From Rhizobium sp. CSW-27 (lineage in GTDB: Bacteria; Pseudomonadota; Alphaproteobacteria; Rhizobiales; Rhizobiaceae), in NCBI RefSeq assembly GCF_018760785.1, contig NZ_JAHHZO010000002.1, positions 124,001-188,000 of the forward strand: a stretch of DNA of 64,000 nt, given 5' to 3'. The notes beneath the pieces are model-generated. The model was not told the origin of the DNA, made no database searches, and saw nothing but the letters and a program-made list of their open reading frames with translations. Below are positions 25,664 through 34,320 of this stretch, in pieces. Position numbers and translations under genes: made by a program. The stretch's first letter is position 1; every line of letters begins with the position of its first letter.

Positions 25664-25716
25664 GCCGCCTGTCCTTCACGCCGCTTTCGCCTGCGTGAAA
25701 AATTCAACGCGGGGTT

Positions 25717-25741
25717 GGAACAAACGGATGGCAAGGCAGTT
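25717..25741 (+). promoter_or_regulatory. EcfG-type promoter of the caa3 oxidase operon
   Basis: GGAAC 25717-25721, 17 bases, GTT 25739-25741 (preceded by A). Predicted start near 25749, 53 bases before the coxB ATG. It diverges from the promoter at 25638-25663. Confidence 0.5.
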
Positions 25742-25801
25742 GCACCCCGCATGCCGTCGTGACGCCGGCGGATAATTTCGCGACCAACCGCAGGGGCAGG
25801 G

Positions 25802-26866
25802 ATGCGCGCTGACCGCTTGACCGGCGAAAGCCGGCCAATCCGATCACCATTATCGAGGCTGCGTGCCCCTTGCCGGGCCGCGCTGTGGGGCGTGCCGGCC
25901 GGGCTTCTGTCCGGCTGTTCCGGCATGCAGTCCTCGCTCGATCCCGCCGGCTCGGAGGCGGATGCGGTGGCAAGGCTCTTCTGGGTGATGGTTGCCGGTG
26001 GTGGCATCATCTGGCTTATGGTCGTCGGTCTCGTGATCTATGCCGGCCGCCTGAAGAAGGCGCCGGTGAAGGAACGGACCGCCGGCCTGCTCATCCTGTT
26101 CGGCGGCGGCATTTTCCCGGTCGTCGTTCTCAGTGCGCTGCTTGCCTATGCCGTCTGGCTGATGCCGGCCATGCGTCCCTGGTTCGGCGGCGAGGGCGAG
26201 AACCTGCGCCGTATCGAGGTGACGGCGGAGCAGTTCTGGTGGCGCGTGCGCTATCTCGATTCCGGAGGCTCCGTGGTGCGGGAGACGGCAAACGAGGTGC
26301 GCCTGCCGGTGGGCGAACGCGTGCTGTTCCTGCTGAAGGCGAAGGACGTGATCCACTCCTTCTGGATACCGTCGATCGGCGGCAAGATGGATGCAATCCC
26401 CGGCAGGACCAATGAACTGCAGCTGGAGGCGACAAGGCCGGGCAGCTATCGCGGCGTCTGTGCCGAGTTCTGCGGCACGGCTCATGCGCTGATGGCGTTC
26501 AGCGTCGAGGCCATGGAGCCAGAGGCTTTCGAAGCCTGGCTGGGTTCGTCCCGGGCGGCAGCGCCGGCCGCGACGGCTGTGGCGGGCAATGCTGATCCCG
26601 GCCTGCGCCTCTTCCTGCGGCACGGCTGTTCCGCCTGCCATGCGATTGAGGGCACGCCGGCCGATGGTGCGCTCGGACCCGATCTGACCGCCTTCGGCAC
26701 CCGCCCCACGATTGCCGCAGGCACGCTTGCCAACACGCGGGACAACCTGCGGCGTTTCATCCAGTACCCCGATGCGATCAAGCCCGGCATCCGCATGCCG
26801 GGCTTTGCCATGCTGCCTCAGGATGAGGTGGTGGCGATCGCCGACTATCTGAAAGGATTGCAATGA
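25802..26866 (+). CDS. coxB: Cytochrome c oxidase subunit II fused to a cytochrome c domain (caa3 type)
   Basis: 354 residues. A lipobox-like LLSGC (C39) is followed by two membrane helices (about 58-81 and 94-121). The cupredoxin domain has all CuA ligands: H185, C220, E222, C224, H228, M231 (CAEFCGTAHALM). A C-terminal class I cytochrome c has C276-S-A-C-H280 and a distal methionine in IRMPGFAM. The fused heme domain defines caa3 oxidases, which take electrons directly from cytochrome c. It overlaps the next gene by ATGA. It is first in a five-gene operon with an EcfG-type promoter upstream. Confidence 0.92.
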   Translation: MRADRLTGESRPIRSPLSRLRAPCRAALWGVPAGLLSGCSGMQSSLDPAGSEADAVARLFWVMVAGGGIIWLMVVGLVIYAGRLKKAPVKERTAGLLILFGGGIFPVVVLSALLAYAVWLMPAMRPWFGGEGENLRRIEVTAEQFWWRVRYLDSGGSVVRETANEVRLPVGERVLFLLKAKDVIHSFWIPSIGGKMDAIPGRTNELQLEATRPGSYRGVCAEFCGTAHALMAFSVEAMEPEAFEAWLGSSRAAAPAATAVAGNADPGLRLFLRHGCSACHAIEGTPADGALGPDLTAFGTRPTIAAGTLANTRDNLRRFIQYPDAIKPGIRMPGFAMLPQDEVVAIADYLKGLQ

Positions 26867-29379
26867 GCGAGCTTGGACCTCTCCTTTCCGAGGAAGAGCG
26901 CGCCGCGCAGGAGGAGCGGCTGCGCGAGGTCTGGCGCACGCCGTCCGGCTGGCGTTACTGGACGTCGGTCAACAACAGCGAAATCGGCATGTGGTACGGC
27001 TGCACGGCCTTTGCCTTCATGCTGTTTGCCGGCCTTCTGGCGCTTCTGGTGCGCCTGCAGCTCGCCGTGCCGGAAAACGATCTGCTGACCGCCGATTTCT
27101 TCAACCAGGCCTTCACCCTGCATGGCACGGTGATGATGTTCCTGTTTGCCGTGCCGATCTTCGAGGCGGTGGCGATCTTCGTGCTGCCCTCGATGCTCGG
27201 CTCGCGGGAACTGCCGTTTCCGCGCCTTTCCGCCTTCGGCTACTGGAGCTTTGCCATCGGCGGTGTCTTCGTCTGCGGCTCGATCTTCTTCGGTGCGGCG
27301 CCGAATGGCGGCTGGTTCATGTATCCGCCGCTTGCCACCGACAAGGAGCAGAGCAGGATCGGCGCGGATATCTGGCTGCTCGGCCTCTCCTTCATCGAAG
27401 TCGCCTCGATCGCGGCCGCCGTCGAACTGATCGTCGGTATCATGAAGTGCCGCGCGCCTGGCATGCGCATCAACATGATGCCGCTGTTTGCCTGGTATCT
27501 GCTGGTGGTGGCCGGCATGATCCTGTTTGCCTTCCCGCCGCTGATTGCCGGCGACCTGCTGTTCGAGATGCAGCGCATGTTCGACTGGCCGTTTTTCGAT
27601 GCGGCGCGCGGCGGTGATCCGCTTCTCTGGCAGCACCTGTTCTGGATCTTCGGCCATCCGGAGGTCTACATCATCTTCCTGCCGGCGATCGCGCTGATGG
27701 CGATGATCGTGCCGACCTTCGCGCAGCGGCCGATCGTCGGTTATTCCTGGATCGTGCTGGCGGCGGTGGGCACCGGTTTCCTGAGCTTCGGGCTGTGGGT
27801 GCACCACATGTTCGCGACAGGCCTGCCGCAGATCTCGCTTGCCTTCTTCTCCGCGGCCTCTGAGGCGGTCGTCATTCCGACCGGTGTGCAGATCTTCGTC
27901 TTCATCGCCACCATGCTGGCGGGACGCGTCGTCTTTTCCGTGCCGATGCTGTTCGGGGCGGGCGGGCTGGCCATCTTCATCATCGGCGGGTTGACCGGCG
28001 TCATGGTGGCGCTGGTGCCTTTCGACTGGCAGGCGCATGACACCTATTTCATCGTCGCCCATCTGCATTACGTGCTGATCGGCGGCATGCTGTTTCCGGT
28101 GACGGCCGGCATCTATTATTTCTACCCGTTCTTTTCCGGCAAGATGCTGTCCGCCCGCATCGGCAAGATCGCCTTCTGGCTGATGTTCATCGGCTTCAAT
28201 GTCGGCTTCTTCCCGATGCATTTCACCGGGCTTCGCGGCATGCCGCGGCGTGTCTTCACCTATCCGGCCGACATGGGGTGGGACTGGCTCAACCTCATCT
28301 CGACCATCGGCGCCTTCATCTTCGCCGCCGGCTTCGCGCTTGTCGTCATCGATGTGGTGCGGCCGAAGAAGTCGCAGCCGCATGCGCCGGAAAATCCGTG
28401 GAATGCCGGCACGCTGGAATGGCTGAACGAGCCGGAGGAGACCTGGGGGCTTCGGTCGATCCCGATCATCAAAAGCCGCTATCCGCTCTGGGACCAGCCC
28501 GAACTCAAGCAGCATATCAAGGAGGGCCGTTTCTACCTTCCGGACGCGGAGACGGGTCACCGCGAGACGCTGGTAACCTCGGTGCTTGATGGCGAACCGC
28601 TGCAGGTGCTGCGCGTCGGCGGGACCTCGCATGTGACGATGGTTGCCGCCTTCCTGCTGGGCGGGGTGTTCATTGCGCTGACGTTCGAATGGTGGTGGGT
28701 GACGATTGCCTGCGGCTTCGGCACTCTTTTTGCCATCCTCTACTGGCTGTGGACCGGAACCGCGCCGATCCCCGAAGCCGAGATGCGCGACGCGGGCATG
28801 GGCAGGAAATTCCCGCTCTATGTCTCCGGGCCGGCCTCCGTCGGCTGGTGGGCGATGTTCATCACCATGGTGGGGGATGGAACCGCCTTTGCAAGCCTCG
28901 CCTTCGGCTACTTTTTCTACTGGACGATCCACGAGGATTTCACCGCCGGCCTCGCCGGACCGGGGCTGTTCTGGCCGATGCTGGCCGCAGGGCTCTTTGC
29001 GCTGGCCTGGGCCGCGATGATGGCGGCACGCTTCGCCAATGATCGCGACCATTGCCTGGCGACCCGCCTGCTGCTCTGCCTTTCTGCAGGCCTCACACTC
29101 GCCGGAACGCTGGCCGGCCTGATGGGTCCCCATGTGCATGGTCTTGAACCGACGGCGCATGTCTATCCCGCCATTGTCTGGATGCTGGTGATCTGGACCT
29201 CTGTGCACGCGCTGGTGGCGCTGATCATGCAGCTTTACTGCCTGGCGCGCAGTTTTGCCGGACGGCTGACCGCCGATTACGACCAGGACCTGCGCAACGT
29301 GGTGCTCTACTGGCATTTCATGCTGTTCACCGCGCTTGCCACCTTCGCCACCATCGGCCTGTTTCCGAGCTTGAGGTGA
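26863..29379 (+). CDS. Cytochrome c oxidase subunit I-III fusion (caa3 type)
   Basis: 838 residues. Residues 1 to about 520 are subunit I with 12 helices: heme a ligand H87, H400 and H402, copper ligands H265 (FGHPEVY), H314 and H315, the cross-linked Y269 and E267. From about 590 on there are five to six more helices that fit subunit III, fused in frame. Two proton-path positions differ from canonical A-type oxidases: IPTGVQIF has Q343 where the K-channel lysine is expected, and the D-channel mouth reads SRELPFPRLS, with E for D and S/A for the asparagines. The fold and metal sites look functional. It reduces oxygen to water in the cytoplasmic membrane. Confidence 0.93.
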   Translation: MSELGPLLSEEERAAQEERLREVWRTPSGWRYWTSVNNSEIGMWYGCTAFAFMLFAGLLALLVRLQLAVPENDLLTADFFNQAFTLHGTVMMFLFAVPIFEAVAIFVLPSMLGSRELPFPRLSAFGYWSFAIGGVFVCGSIFFGAAPNGGWFMYPPLATDKEQSRIGADIWLLGLSFIEVASIAAAVELIVGIMKCRAPGMRINMMPLFAWYLLVVAGMILFAFPPLIAGDLLFEMQRMFDWPFFDAARGGDPLLWQHLFWIFGHPEVYIIFLPAIALMAMIVPTFAQRPIVGYSWIVLAAVGTGFLSFGLWVHHMFATGLPQISLAFFSAASEAVVIPTGVQIFVFIATMLAGRVVFSVPMLFGAGGLAIFIIGGLTGVMVALVPFDWQAHDTYFIVAHLHYVLIGGMLFPVTAGIYYFYPFFSGKMLSARIGKIAFWLMFIGFNVGFFPMHFTGLRGMPRRVFTYPADMGWDWLNLISTIGAFIFAAGFALVVIDVVRPKKSQPHAPENPWNAGTLEWLNEPEETWGLRSIPIIKSRYPLWDQPELKQHIKEGRFYLPDAETGHRETLVTSVLDGEPLQVLRVGGTSHVTMVAAFLLGGVFIALTFEWWWVTIACGFGTLFAILYWLWTGTAPIPEAEMRDAGMGRKFPLYVSGPASVGWWAMFITMVGDGTAFASLAFGYFFYWTIHEDFTAGLAGPGLFWPMLAAGLFALAWAAMMAARFANDRDHCLATRLLLCLSAGLTLAGTLAGLMGPHVHGLEPTAHVYPAIVWMLVIWTSVHALVALIMQLYCLARSFAGRLTADYDQDLRNVVLYWHFMLFTALATFATIGLFPSLR

Positions 29380-29383
29380 GACC

Positions 29384-29767
29384 ATGAAAAGCTTCATCCC
29401 GCGCGAAGTGGAGACGCTTTGGACACTGTTTACCGGACCGGCGGTCTGGGCCTTCCACTTCCTTGTCTGCTACGTGGTCATGGCCATCCACTGCGCCAAG
29501 CCCGGCCTGATGGGGCTTGGCTTCAACGATTACCGGGTGAGCCTTGCGGTGTTCACGGCCGGCGCGGCCGCTTTCATCCTGTTTGCCGCCTATCTTGCCT
29601 GGCGCCAATGGGGCTTCGGTTCGGAAGAACCACCCCATGCGGCGGCCACCGACCGGGACCGGCGCCGCTTCCAGGGGTTTGCCACACTGCTTCTCTCCGG
29701 GCTCAGCCTCGTGGCGGTGGTCTTCACCGCGCTGCCGCTGTTTTTCATGTCGGAGTGTCAGGCATGA
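29384..29767 (+). CDS. Small membrane protein of the caa3 oxidase operon
   Basis: 127 residues with three hydrophobic segments: around 17-35 (TGPAVWAFHFLVCYVVMAIH), 51-70 (VSLAVFTAGAAAFILFAAYLA) and 97-123 (FATLLLSGLSLVAVVFTALP). A polar stretch rich in E, P and R lies between the last two. Histidines and cysteines in the first helix (FHFLVCY, HCAKPG) could bind metal, but that is speculation. It lies between the I-III fusion and CtaG with 4-base overlap to the latter, so it is an accessory or assembly subunit by context. I recognise no formal domain name. Confidence 0.8.
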   Translation: MKSFIPREVETLWTLFTGPAVWAFHFLVCYVVMAIHCAKPGLMGLGFNDYRVSLAVFTAGAAAFILFAAYLAWRQWGFGSEEPPHAAATDRDRRRFQGFATLLLSGLSLVAVVFTALPLFFMSECQA

Positions 29768-30399
29768 GGCGTGTCTTCGTTGCTGCCGGTCTCCTGCTTC
29801 TCGCTGCCGCCTGGACCCTGCTGGCGCTGGGGGATGCCGCCTCCTTCTCGATCCACATGATCACCCATATGGCGGTGGTGGCGGGGGCCGCTCCGCTGCT
29901 TGCCATCGGCCTGTCCGGCACCCGCTTCGACCACATCTCCACCCGCGCGCATATGACGCCGCTGCTGGCGTCCATGATAGAACTCGTGACGGTCTGGGGC
30001 TGGCATCTGCCGGCGCTGCGGGCGCTTTCGGAACAGGTGCCGCTGGTGCGGGCATTGGAGCAGGCCTCCTTCCTCGCGGCGGGTCTCGTGCTGTGGCTTT
30101 CCTGTTTCGGCGGTGGGGGCCGCAGCCAGGGCGAGCGCCGGCTGGGCGGCACGCTGGGCCTGCTGTTCACCTCCATGCACATGACGCTGCTTGGCGCGCT
30201 CCTCTCGCTCGCGCCGCGGCCGCTCTACGGCGAGGGTTTCGTCACCTGCTTCGGCACCACGCTGTCGGCGGCAGAGGACCAGCAGATCGGCGGCGTCGTG
30301 ATGCTGATGGTGGGAGCCGCCGTCTATCTCGTCGGCGGCGTCACGCTGCTGGCCCGCACGCTGAATGCGCCGGATGCGCCAGGGCTGGGGGAGGGCTGA
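29764..30399 (+). CDS. ctaG: CtaG-type cytochrome c oxidase assembly protein (caa3_CtaG family)
   Basis: 211 residues, mostly hydrophobic, about six membrane helices. The histidine pattern fits the Bacillus-type CtaG family rather than Cox11: SIHMITHMAVVAGAAPLLA, VWGWHLPAL and TSMHMTLLGALLSLAPRPLY. These proteins help install copper in caa3 oxidases. The ATG overlaps the stop of the preceding gene, and the next gene starts on its stop codon (TGATG). Position in a cox operon supports the call. Confidence 0.85.
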   Translation: MRRVFVAAGLLLLAAAWTLLALGDAASFSIHMITHMAVVAGAAPLLAIGLSGTRFDHISTRAHMTPLLASMIELVTVWGWHLPALRALSEQVPLVRALEQASFLAAGLVLWLSCFGGGGRSQGERRLGGTLGLLFTSMHMTLLGALLSLAPRPLYGEGFVTCFGTTLSAAEDQQIGGVVMLMVGAAVYLVGGVTLLARTLNAPDAPGLGEG

Positions 30400-31463
30400 T
30401 GTTCATCCGCTGGAGATATCTCGTCGCCGCGGCCATCGCCGCACCGCTTCTCGGCCTTGTTCTGGCCTGGTCCGGGCTGGTCGGTATCGGCGCGGCGAGC
30501 GGCCACTGGCCGATCACCGACTGGTTCCTGCACTGGTCGATGCGCAGTTCCACGCGCACCGCCGCTCTCGGCATATCGGTGCCGCCGCTCGACAATCCGC
30601 AGATGCTGCCGATGGCCGCCGGTCATTTCGAGCAGGGCTGTGCCATGTGCCACGGATCGCCCGCCGCGCCGCGCTCGGCGGTGGTGTTCGGCATGCTGCC
30701 GGTGCCGCCCGACCTGAAACCCAGGGTGCCGATCTGGAGCGATGCGGAACTGTTTCAGATCGTGCAGCACGGGGTGCGCTTTACCGGCATGCCGGCCTGG
30801 CCCTCGCAACAGCGTGAGGACGAGGTCTGGGCCATGGTTGCCTTCCTGCGAAAGCTGCCGGGCATGACGGCGAGCGAATACCGCCAGCTTGCCGGGCTGG
30901 CAGCGCCATTACGACCGGGCATGAGCGCCGCCCTGGATTGCAATGCCTGTCATGCGGAAAACAGGCTGACGGGCGAGAGCCTGATCCCCAGCCTTGCCGG
31001 CCAGTCGGAAGCCTATCTGCGGGCAAGCCTCATGGCCTATCTGAAGGGAGAGCGGCAGAGCGGCATCATGCAGACGGCGGTCAATGGATTGAACGCCAAC
31101 GATGTGGCAGGCCTTGCCGCCCGCTTTACCGGCGAACGGCAGCGCGCCGGCGCGCCGGCGCCCGTCAATCCTCGGGGCGCGGATGTCGCGGCCGGGCAGG
31201 CGCTTGCCCGGTCAGGCCGTCCGGAAGATCGCATCCCGGCCTGCCTCAGCTGTCATGAACGGGAGGACGGCAATCCGCTCTATCCGAGGCTCTTCGGGCA
31301 GAGCGCGCCCTATCTGGCGGGGCAGCTCCGGTTGTTTCGCGACGGGGAAAGGGGCGGTACCCGGTTCCACCACCTGATGGTGCGGGCCGCCGACAATCTG
31401 ACGGATGCCGACATCGACAATCTGGCAGCCTATTTCGCCGCCGGCCGTGATGCGGACCGTTGA
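30399..31463 (+). CDS. Membrane-anchored triheme cytochrome c
   Basis: 354 residues. An N-terminal uncleaved anchor (LVAAAIAAPLLGLVLAWSGL) is followed by three c-type heme sites: CAMCH, CNACH and CLSCH. The first domain resembles subunit-like cytochrome c with FTGMPAWP giving a distal Met; the other two are cytochrome c4-like repeats sharing IPSLAGQSEAYLRASL and YPRLFGQSAPYLAGQL. It is the last gene of the caa3 operon, overlapping ctaG, so it probably delivers electrons to subunit II. Three hemes on one anchored protein is more than the usual single-heme partner. Confidence 0.88.
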   Translation: MFIRWRYLVAAAIAAPLLGLVLAWSGLVGIGAASGHWPITDWFLHWSMRSSTRTAALGISVPPLDNPQMLPMAAGHFEQGCAMCHGSPAAPRSAVVFGMLPVPPDLKPRVPIWSDAELFQIVQHGVRFTGMPAWPSQQREDEVWAMVAFLRKLPGMTASEYRQLAGLAAPLRPGMSAALDCNACHAENRLTGESLIPSLAGQSEAYLRASLMAYLKGERQSGIMQTAVNGLNANDVAGLAARFTGERQRAGAPAPVNPRGADVAAGQALARSGRPEDRIPACLSCHEREDGNPLYPRLFGQSAPYLAGQLRLFRDGERGGTRFHHLMVRAADNLTDADIDNLAAYFAAGRDADR

Positions 31464-31516
31464 GGGGCAAGGCAGAGGCGCTGTCCGGTCGGCTTTAGGG
31501 CGGCGCGCCAATGGGC

Positions 31517-31594
31517 TCACACCGGTACGATCAGCATGTAGCAGGTCACGATCGCCAGCATTACGCTGGCGGCTTCCATCCATTCGCGAGACAT
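31517..31594 (-). CDS. Putative 25-residue membrane peptide with its own EcfG-type promoter
   Basis: Short reading frame MSREWMEAASVMLAIVTCYM then LIVPV and TGA. It has a charged N-terminus and one hydrophobic helix of about 17 residues with a single cysteine. Support: an excellent ribosome binding site (GCAAGGAGGG, five bases before the ATG at 31592-31594) and a perfect EcfG-type promoter at 31625-31649 with a leader of about 23 bases. It is convergent to the caa3 operon, 53 bases from the triheme cytochrome stop. I know no family; candidates are a small oxidase-associated subunit or a stress membrane peptide. Confidence 0.6.
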   Translation of the reverse strand: MSREWMEAASVMLAIVTCYMLIVPV

Positions 31595-31624
31595 TGAAAC
31601 CCTCCTTGCAGCCTGTGCCACCTG

Positions 31625-31649
31625 AACGATCGTGTCATCGTCCGGTTCC
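31625..31649 (-). promoter_or_regulatory. EcfG-type promoter of the 25-residue ORF
   Basis: Minus strand: GGAAC 31649-31645, 16 bases, CGTT 31628-31625. Perfect match. Predicted start near 31617, just upstream of AAGGAGGG. Confidence 0.65.
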
Positions 31650-31755
31650 ACAGAACCGCCACACTTCTTAACAATGCGATGGAAGTTGGCCGGAAAGAAG
31701 GCAGGCCGCGACCCGGCGCAGAGCGCGACAGATCGCCGGTGAAGGCGGATGGCCG

Positions 31756-32028
31756 TCAGCTTTGCTCCTGCGTTGCCTCTGCCCTGGCGCGTGCCGCTTC
31801 CAGGATCGAGCGCACTTCGTCGGCCGCACTTGCCTCGGTGGCAAGGCCGAGATCCGGCAAGGCTCCCGGATCCTCCTGATGATCCTTGAAACTCGCATCC
31901 TCCACCAGGCGTCGCGTAAAGTCCTGCACACGGTCCTCGCCGGAAAGCAGGGCTGCGATGAAATCGATCATCAGCTCGCGATGGGCGTTCAGGCGGCCCT
32001 CCATTTCTTCGGGGGTAAGCGCTGTCAT
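31756..32028 (-). CDS. Small hypothetical protein
   Basis: 90 residues, predicted helical and soluble, acidic: LTPEEMEGRLNAHRELMIDF, then IAALLSGEDRVQDFTRRLVED, and an Ala/Glu/Arg-rich C-terminus (ILEAARARAEATQEQS). The start ATG follows ACGGAGACGACC. No known domain. It sits between the 25-residue ORF and the divergent glgX; a hairpin occupies the shared upstream region. I found no EcfG motif for it. Confidence 0.65.
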   Translation of the reverse strand: MTALTPEEMEGRLNAHRELMIDFIAALLSGEDRVQDFTRRLVEDASFKDHQEDPGALPDLGLATEASAADEVRSILEAARARAEATQEQS

Positions 32029-32055
32029 GGTCGTCTCCGTTTGTCTCTCCGCTTT

Positions 32056-32076
32056 GCCCGCGCGTCATGCGCGGGC
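32056..32076. repeat. Perfect 8-base-arm hairpin in the glgX upstream region
   Basis: GCCCGCGC and GCGCGGGC separated by GTCAT. It lies 28 bases upstream of the small minus-strand gene and 155 bases upstream of glgX; no T-run. It could be an operator or a 5'-leader structure. Confidence 0.4.
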
Positions 32077-32230
32077 ACCGGTCTGAGGAAACGCGCGAGG
32101 CCGGCAAAAGGTTACCGCAGCGATGCAGGAAGTGCCGCCGCAGGCGGCCCGGCAGGCCGCATCTTTGCAGCGGCACGGAACGATTTTGCCGGTCGCGCTT
32201 TGTTGGCGCACAGTCACAGCAAGGTGCGGT

Positions 32231-34312
32231 ATGGACAGCAATTTTCAGACAGTCAGCGTCGAGCCCGGTTCCTGGCTGGAACTCGGTGCGAATTTCGATG
32301 GCGAGGGCACCAACTTCGCAATTTTCTCTGCCCATGCGGACCGCGTGGAGCTCTGCCTTTTCGATCAGACCGGCAAGCGGGAAATCGCCCGCGTGACACT
32401 TCCGGAATATACCCACGAGATCTGGCACGGCTATCTGCCGGGCGTGAAGCCGGGCCAGCTCTACGGCTATCGTGTGCACGGTCCCTTCGATCCGGAAAAC
32501 GGCCACCGGTTCAATCCGAACAAGCTTCTCATCGATCCTTACGCCCGCGAACTGGTCGGCACCTTCGATTGGAACGACGCCCATTTTGCCTATGACATCT
32601 ATCATGACGACAAGGACCTGACCTTCGACGAGCGCGACAGCGCGCCCTTCACGCCGAAATGCAGGGTCATCGACCCGAAGGATTTCGACTGGACGCCGGA
32701 CAACCGCCCGAATGTTCCCTGGCCATCCACCATCGTCTACGAGACGCATGTGAAGGGGTTCACCAGGCTCAACCCGGCCATTCCGCCGGATCTGCGCGGC
32801 ACCTTCGACGGCATGGGGCACAAGGCAACCGTGGACTACATCAAGAGCCTCGGGATCACCTCGGTGGAACTGATGCCGGTGCATGAATTTCCCGACGACC
32901 AGCACCTGCTCGACAAGGGCCTGCACAATTTCTGGGGCTACAACACGATCGGCTTCTTCGCGCCGGCCTCGCGCTATTACGGTCCGCGCGGCATCCAGGG
33001 CTTTCGCGACATGGTGCGCGCCTTCCACGATGCCGGCATCGAGGTGATCCTCGACGTGGTCTACAACCACACGGCGGAAGGTAACGAGCTGGGGCCGACG
33101 CTGTCCTTCAAGGGTATCGACAACTTTTCCTACTACCGCACCCTGAACGACAATCACCGCTATTATATCAACGACACGGGCACCGGTAATACGGTGAACA
33201 CTTCCCACCCGCGCGTGCTGCAGATGGTGATGGATTCGCTGCGGTACTGGGTGGAGCACATGCATGTCGACGGCTTCCGTTTCGACCTCGGCACCATCCT
33301 CGGGCGCGAGCCGGAAGGGTTCGACCAGCGCGGCGGTTTCTTCGACGCCATCACCCAGTGCCCGATCCTCTCCCGTGTCAAGCTGATCGGCGAACCATGG
33401 GATATCGGTCCGGGCGGATATCAGGTCGGCGGTTTTCCGCCCGGCTGGGCCGAATGGAACGACAAATATCGCGACACGACCCGCGAATACTGGAAGGGCG
33501 ACCAGAACACCGCGCCGGATTTCGCCGCGCGCCTGCTCGGTTCCGGCGACATCTACGACCAGCGCGGCCGGCGGCCCTGGGCAAGCGTCAACTTCCTTGC
33601 CGCCCATGACGGCTTCACGCTGAACGACCTCGTCTCCTACAACGAGAAGCACAACGAGGCGAACGGCGAGGACAACAACGACGGCCACAACGACAACCGC
33701 AGCTATAATTACGGCGCGGAAGGGTCGACGGAGGACGAGGCCATCAACGCCACGCGCGAGCGGCAGAAGCGTAACTTCCTCGCTACCCTGTTCCTCTCGC
33801 ACGGCACGCCGATGTTGCTTGCCGGCGACGAGTTCGGCCGCAGCCAGATGGGCAACAACAATGGCTACTGCCAGGACAGCGAGATTTCCTGGGTCCAGTG
33901 GGAAGACCTGCCGGAGACCAACGAGGCGCTGCGCACTTTCACGCGGCACCTCATCAAGCTGCGTCAGACGCAGCCGATCTTCCGCCGCGAGAACTGGCGC
34001 GACGGCATGGAGGTCAACTGGTTCAATGCCGGCGGCGGCTATCAGCAGCCGGAACAATGGATGGAGGGCACGACGCTCGGCCTGCATCTCGGCCGGCGCG
34101 ATCTGGAGGGCCAGAAGGGCATCTGGTCCGACGTGCTGATGCTGTTCAACCCGTTCGAGGGACTGGTGCCGTTCAAGATCCCGCCGCTCAACAAGGGCCG
34201 GTGGATTCTCGAACTGACCACCGCCGATGTCACCATTCGCGGCCAGGAGATCGATCAGGAAGAGGATTTCGATCTCGAGGGTCGAAGCCTTGCCGTGTTC
34301 CGCCGCGGCTGA
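32231..34312 (+). CDS. glgX: Glycogen debranching enzyme GlgX (GH13 isoamylase type)
   Basis: 693 residues, the usual GlgX length. An N-terminal CBM48 domain (GANFDGEGTNFAIFSAHADR) is followed by the GH13 barrel: DVVYNHTAEG, nucleophile DGFRFDLG, acid/base LIGEPWD and FLAAHDGFT, with LNDLVSYNEKHNEANGEDNN typical of debranching enzymes. It removes alpha-1,6 branches from limit dextrin in glycogen turnover. ATG 32231 has AAGGTGCGGT before it. It faces glgA, with a very long hairpin just past its stop. The other glg genes (glgB, glgC, glgP) are not in the window. Confidence 0.93.
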   Translation: MDSNFQTVSVEPGSWLELGANFDGEGTNFAIFSAHADRVELCLFDQTGKREIARVTLPEYTHEIWHGYLPGVKPGQLYGYRVHGPFDPENGHRFNPNKLLIDPYARELVGTFDWNDAHFAYDIYHDDKDLTFDERDSAPFTPKCRVIDPKDFDWTPDNRPNVPWPSTIVYETHVKGFTRLNPAIPPDLRGTFDGMGHKATVDYIKSLGITSVELMPVHEFPDDQHLLDKGLHNFWGYNTIGFFAPASRYYGPRGIQGFRDMVRAFHDAGIEVILDVVYNHTAEGNELGPTLSFKGIDNFSYYRTLNDNHRYYINDTGTGNTVNTSHPRVLQMVMDSLRYWVEHMHVDGFRFDLGTILGREPEGFDQRGGFFDAITQCPILSRVKLIGEPWDIGPGGYQVGGFPPGWAEWNDKYRDTTREYWKGDQNTAPDFAARLLGSGDIYDQRGRRPWASVNFLAAHDGFTLNDLVSYNEKHNEANGEDNNDGHNDNRSYNYGAEGSTEDEAINATRERQKRNFLATLFLSHGTPMLLAGDEFGRSQMGNNNGYCQDSEISWVQWEDLPETNEALRTFTRHLIKLRQTQPIFRRENWRDGMEVNWFNAGGGYQQPEQWMEGTTLGLHLGRRDLEGQKGIWSDVLMLFNPFEGLVPFKIPPLNKGRWILELTTADVTIRGQEIDQEEDFDLEGRSLAVFRRG

Positions 34313-34320
34313 TTGCCAGC

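Noticed and set aside
26845..29397. Very long open frame antisense to the oxidase I-III gene (850 codons)
   Set aside because: It is a shadow of the high-GC codon pattern on the opposite strand. The product is a low-complexity H/R/Q/E-rich sequence without domains, while the plus strand has full oxidase motifs.
32177..32204. GGAAC...GTT in front of glgX
   Set aside because: The spacer is 20 bases, outside the 16-18 range of the other motifs, so I do not count it as an EcfG promoter.
31517..34087. 856-codon antisense frame across glgX whose end contains the 25-residue ORF
   Set aside because: Only the last 26 codons have a ribosome binding site and promoter. The rest is antisense to glgX and lacks any domain.
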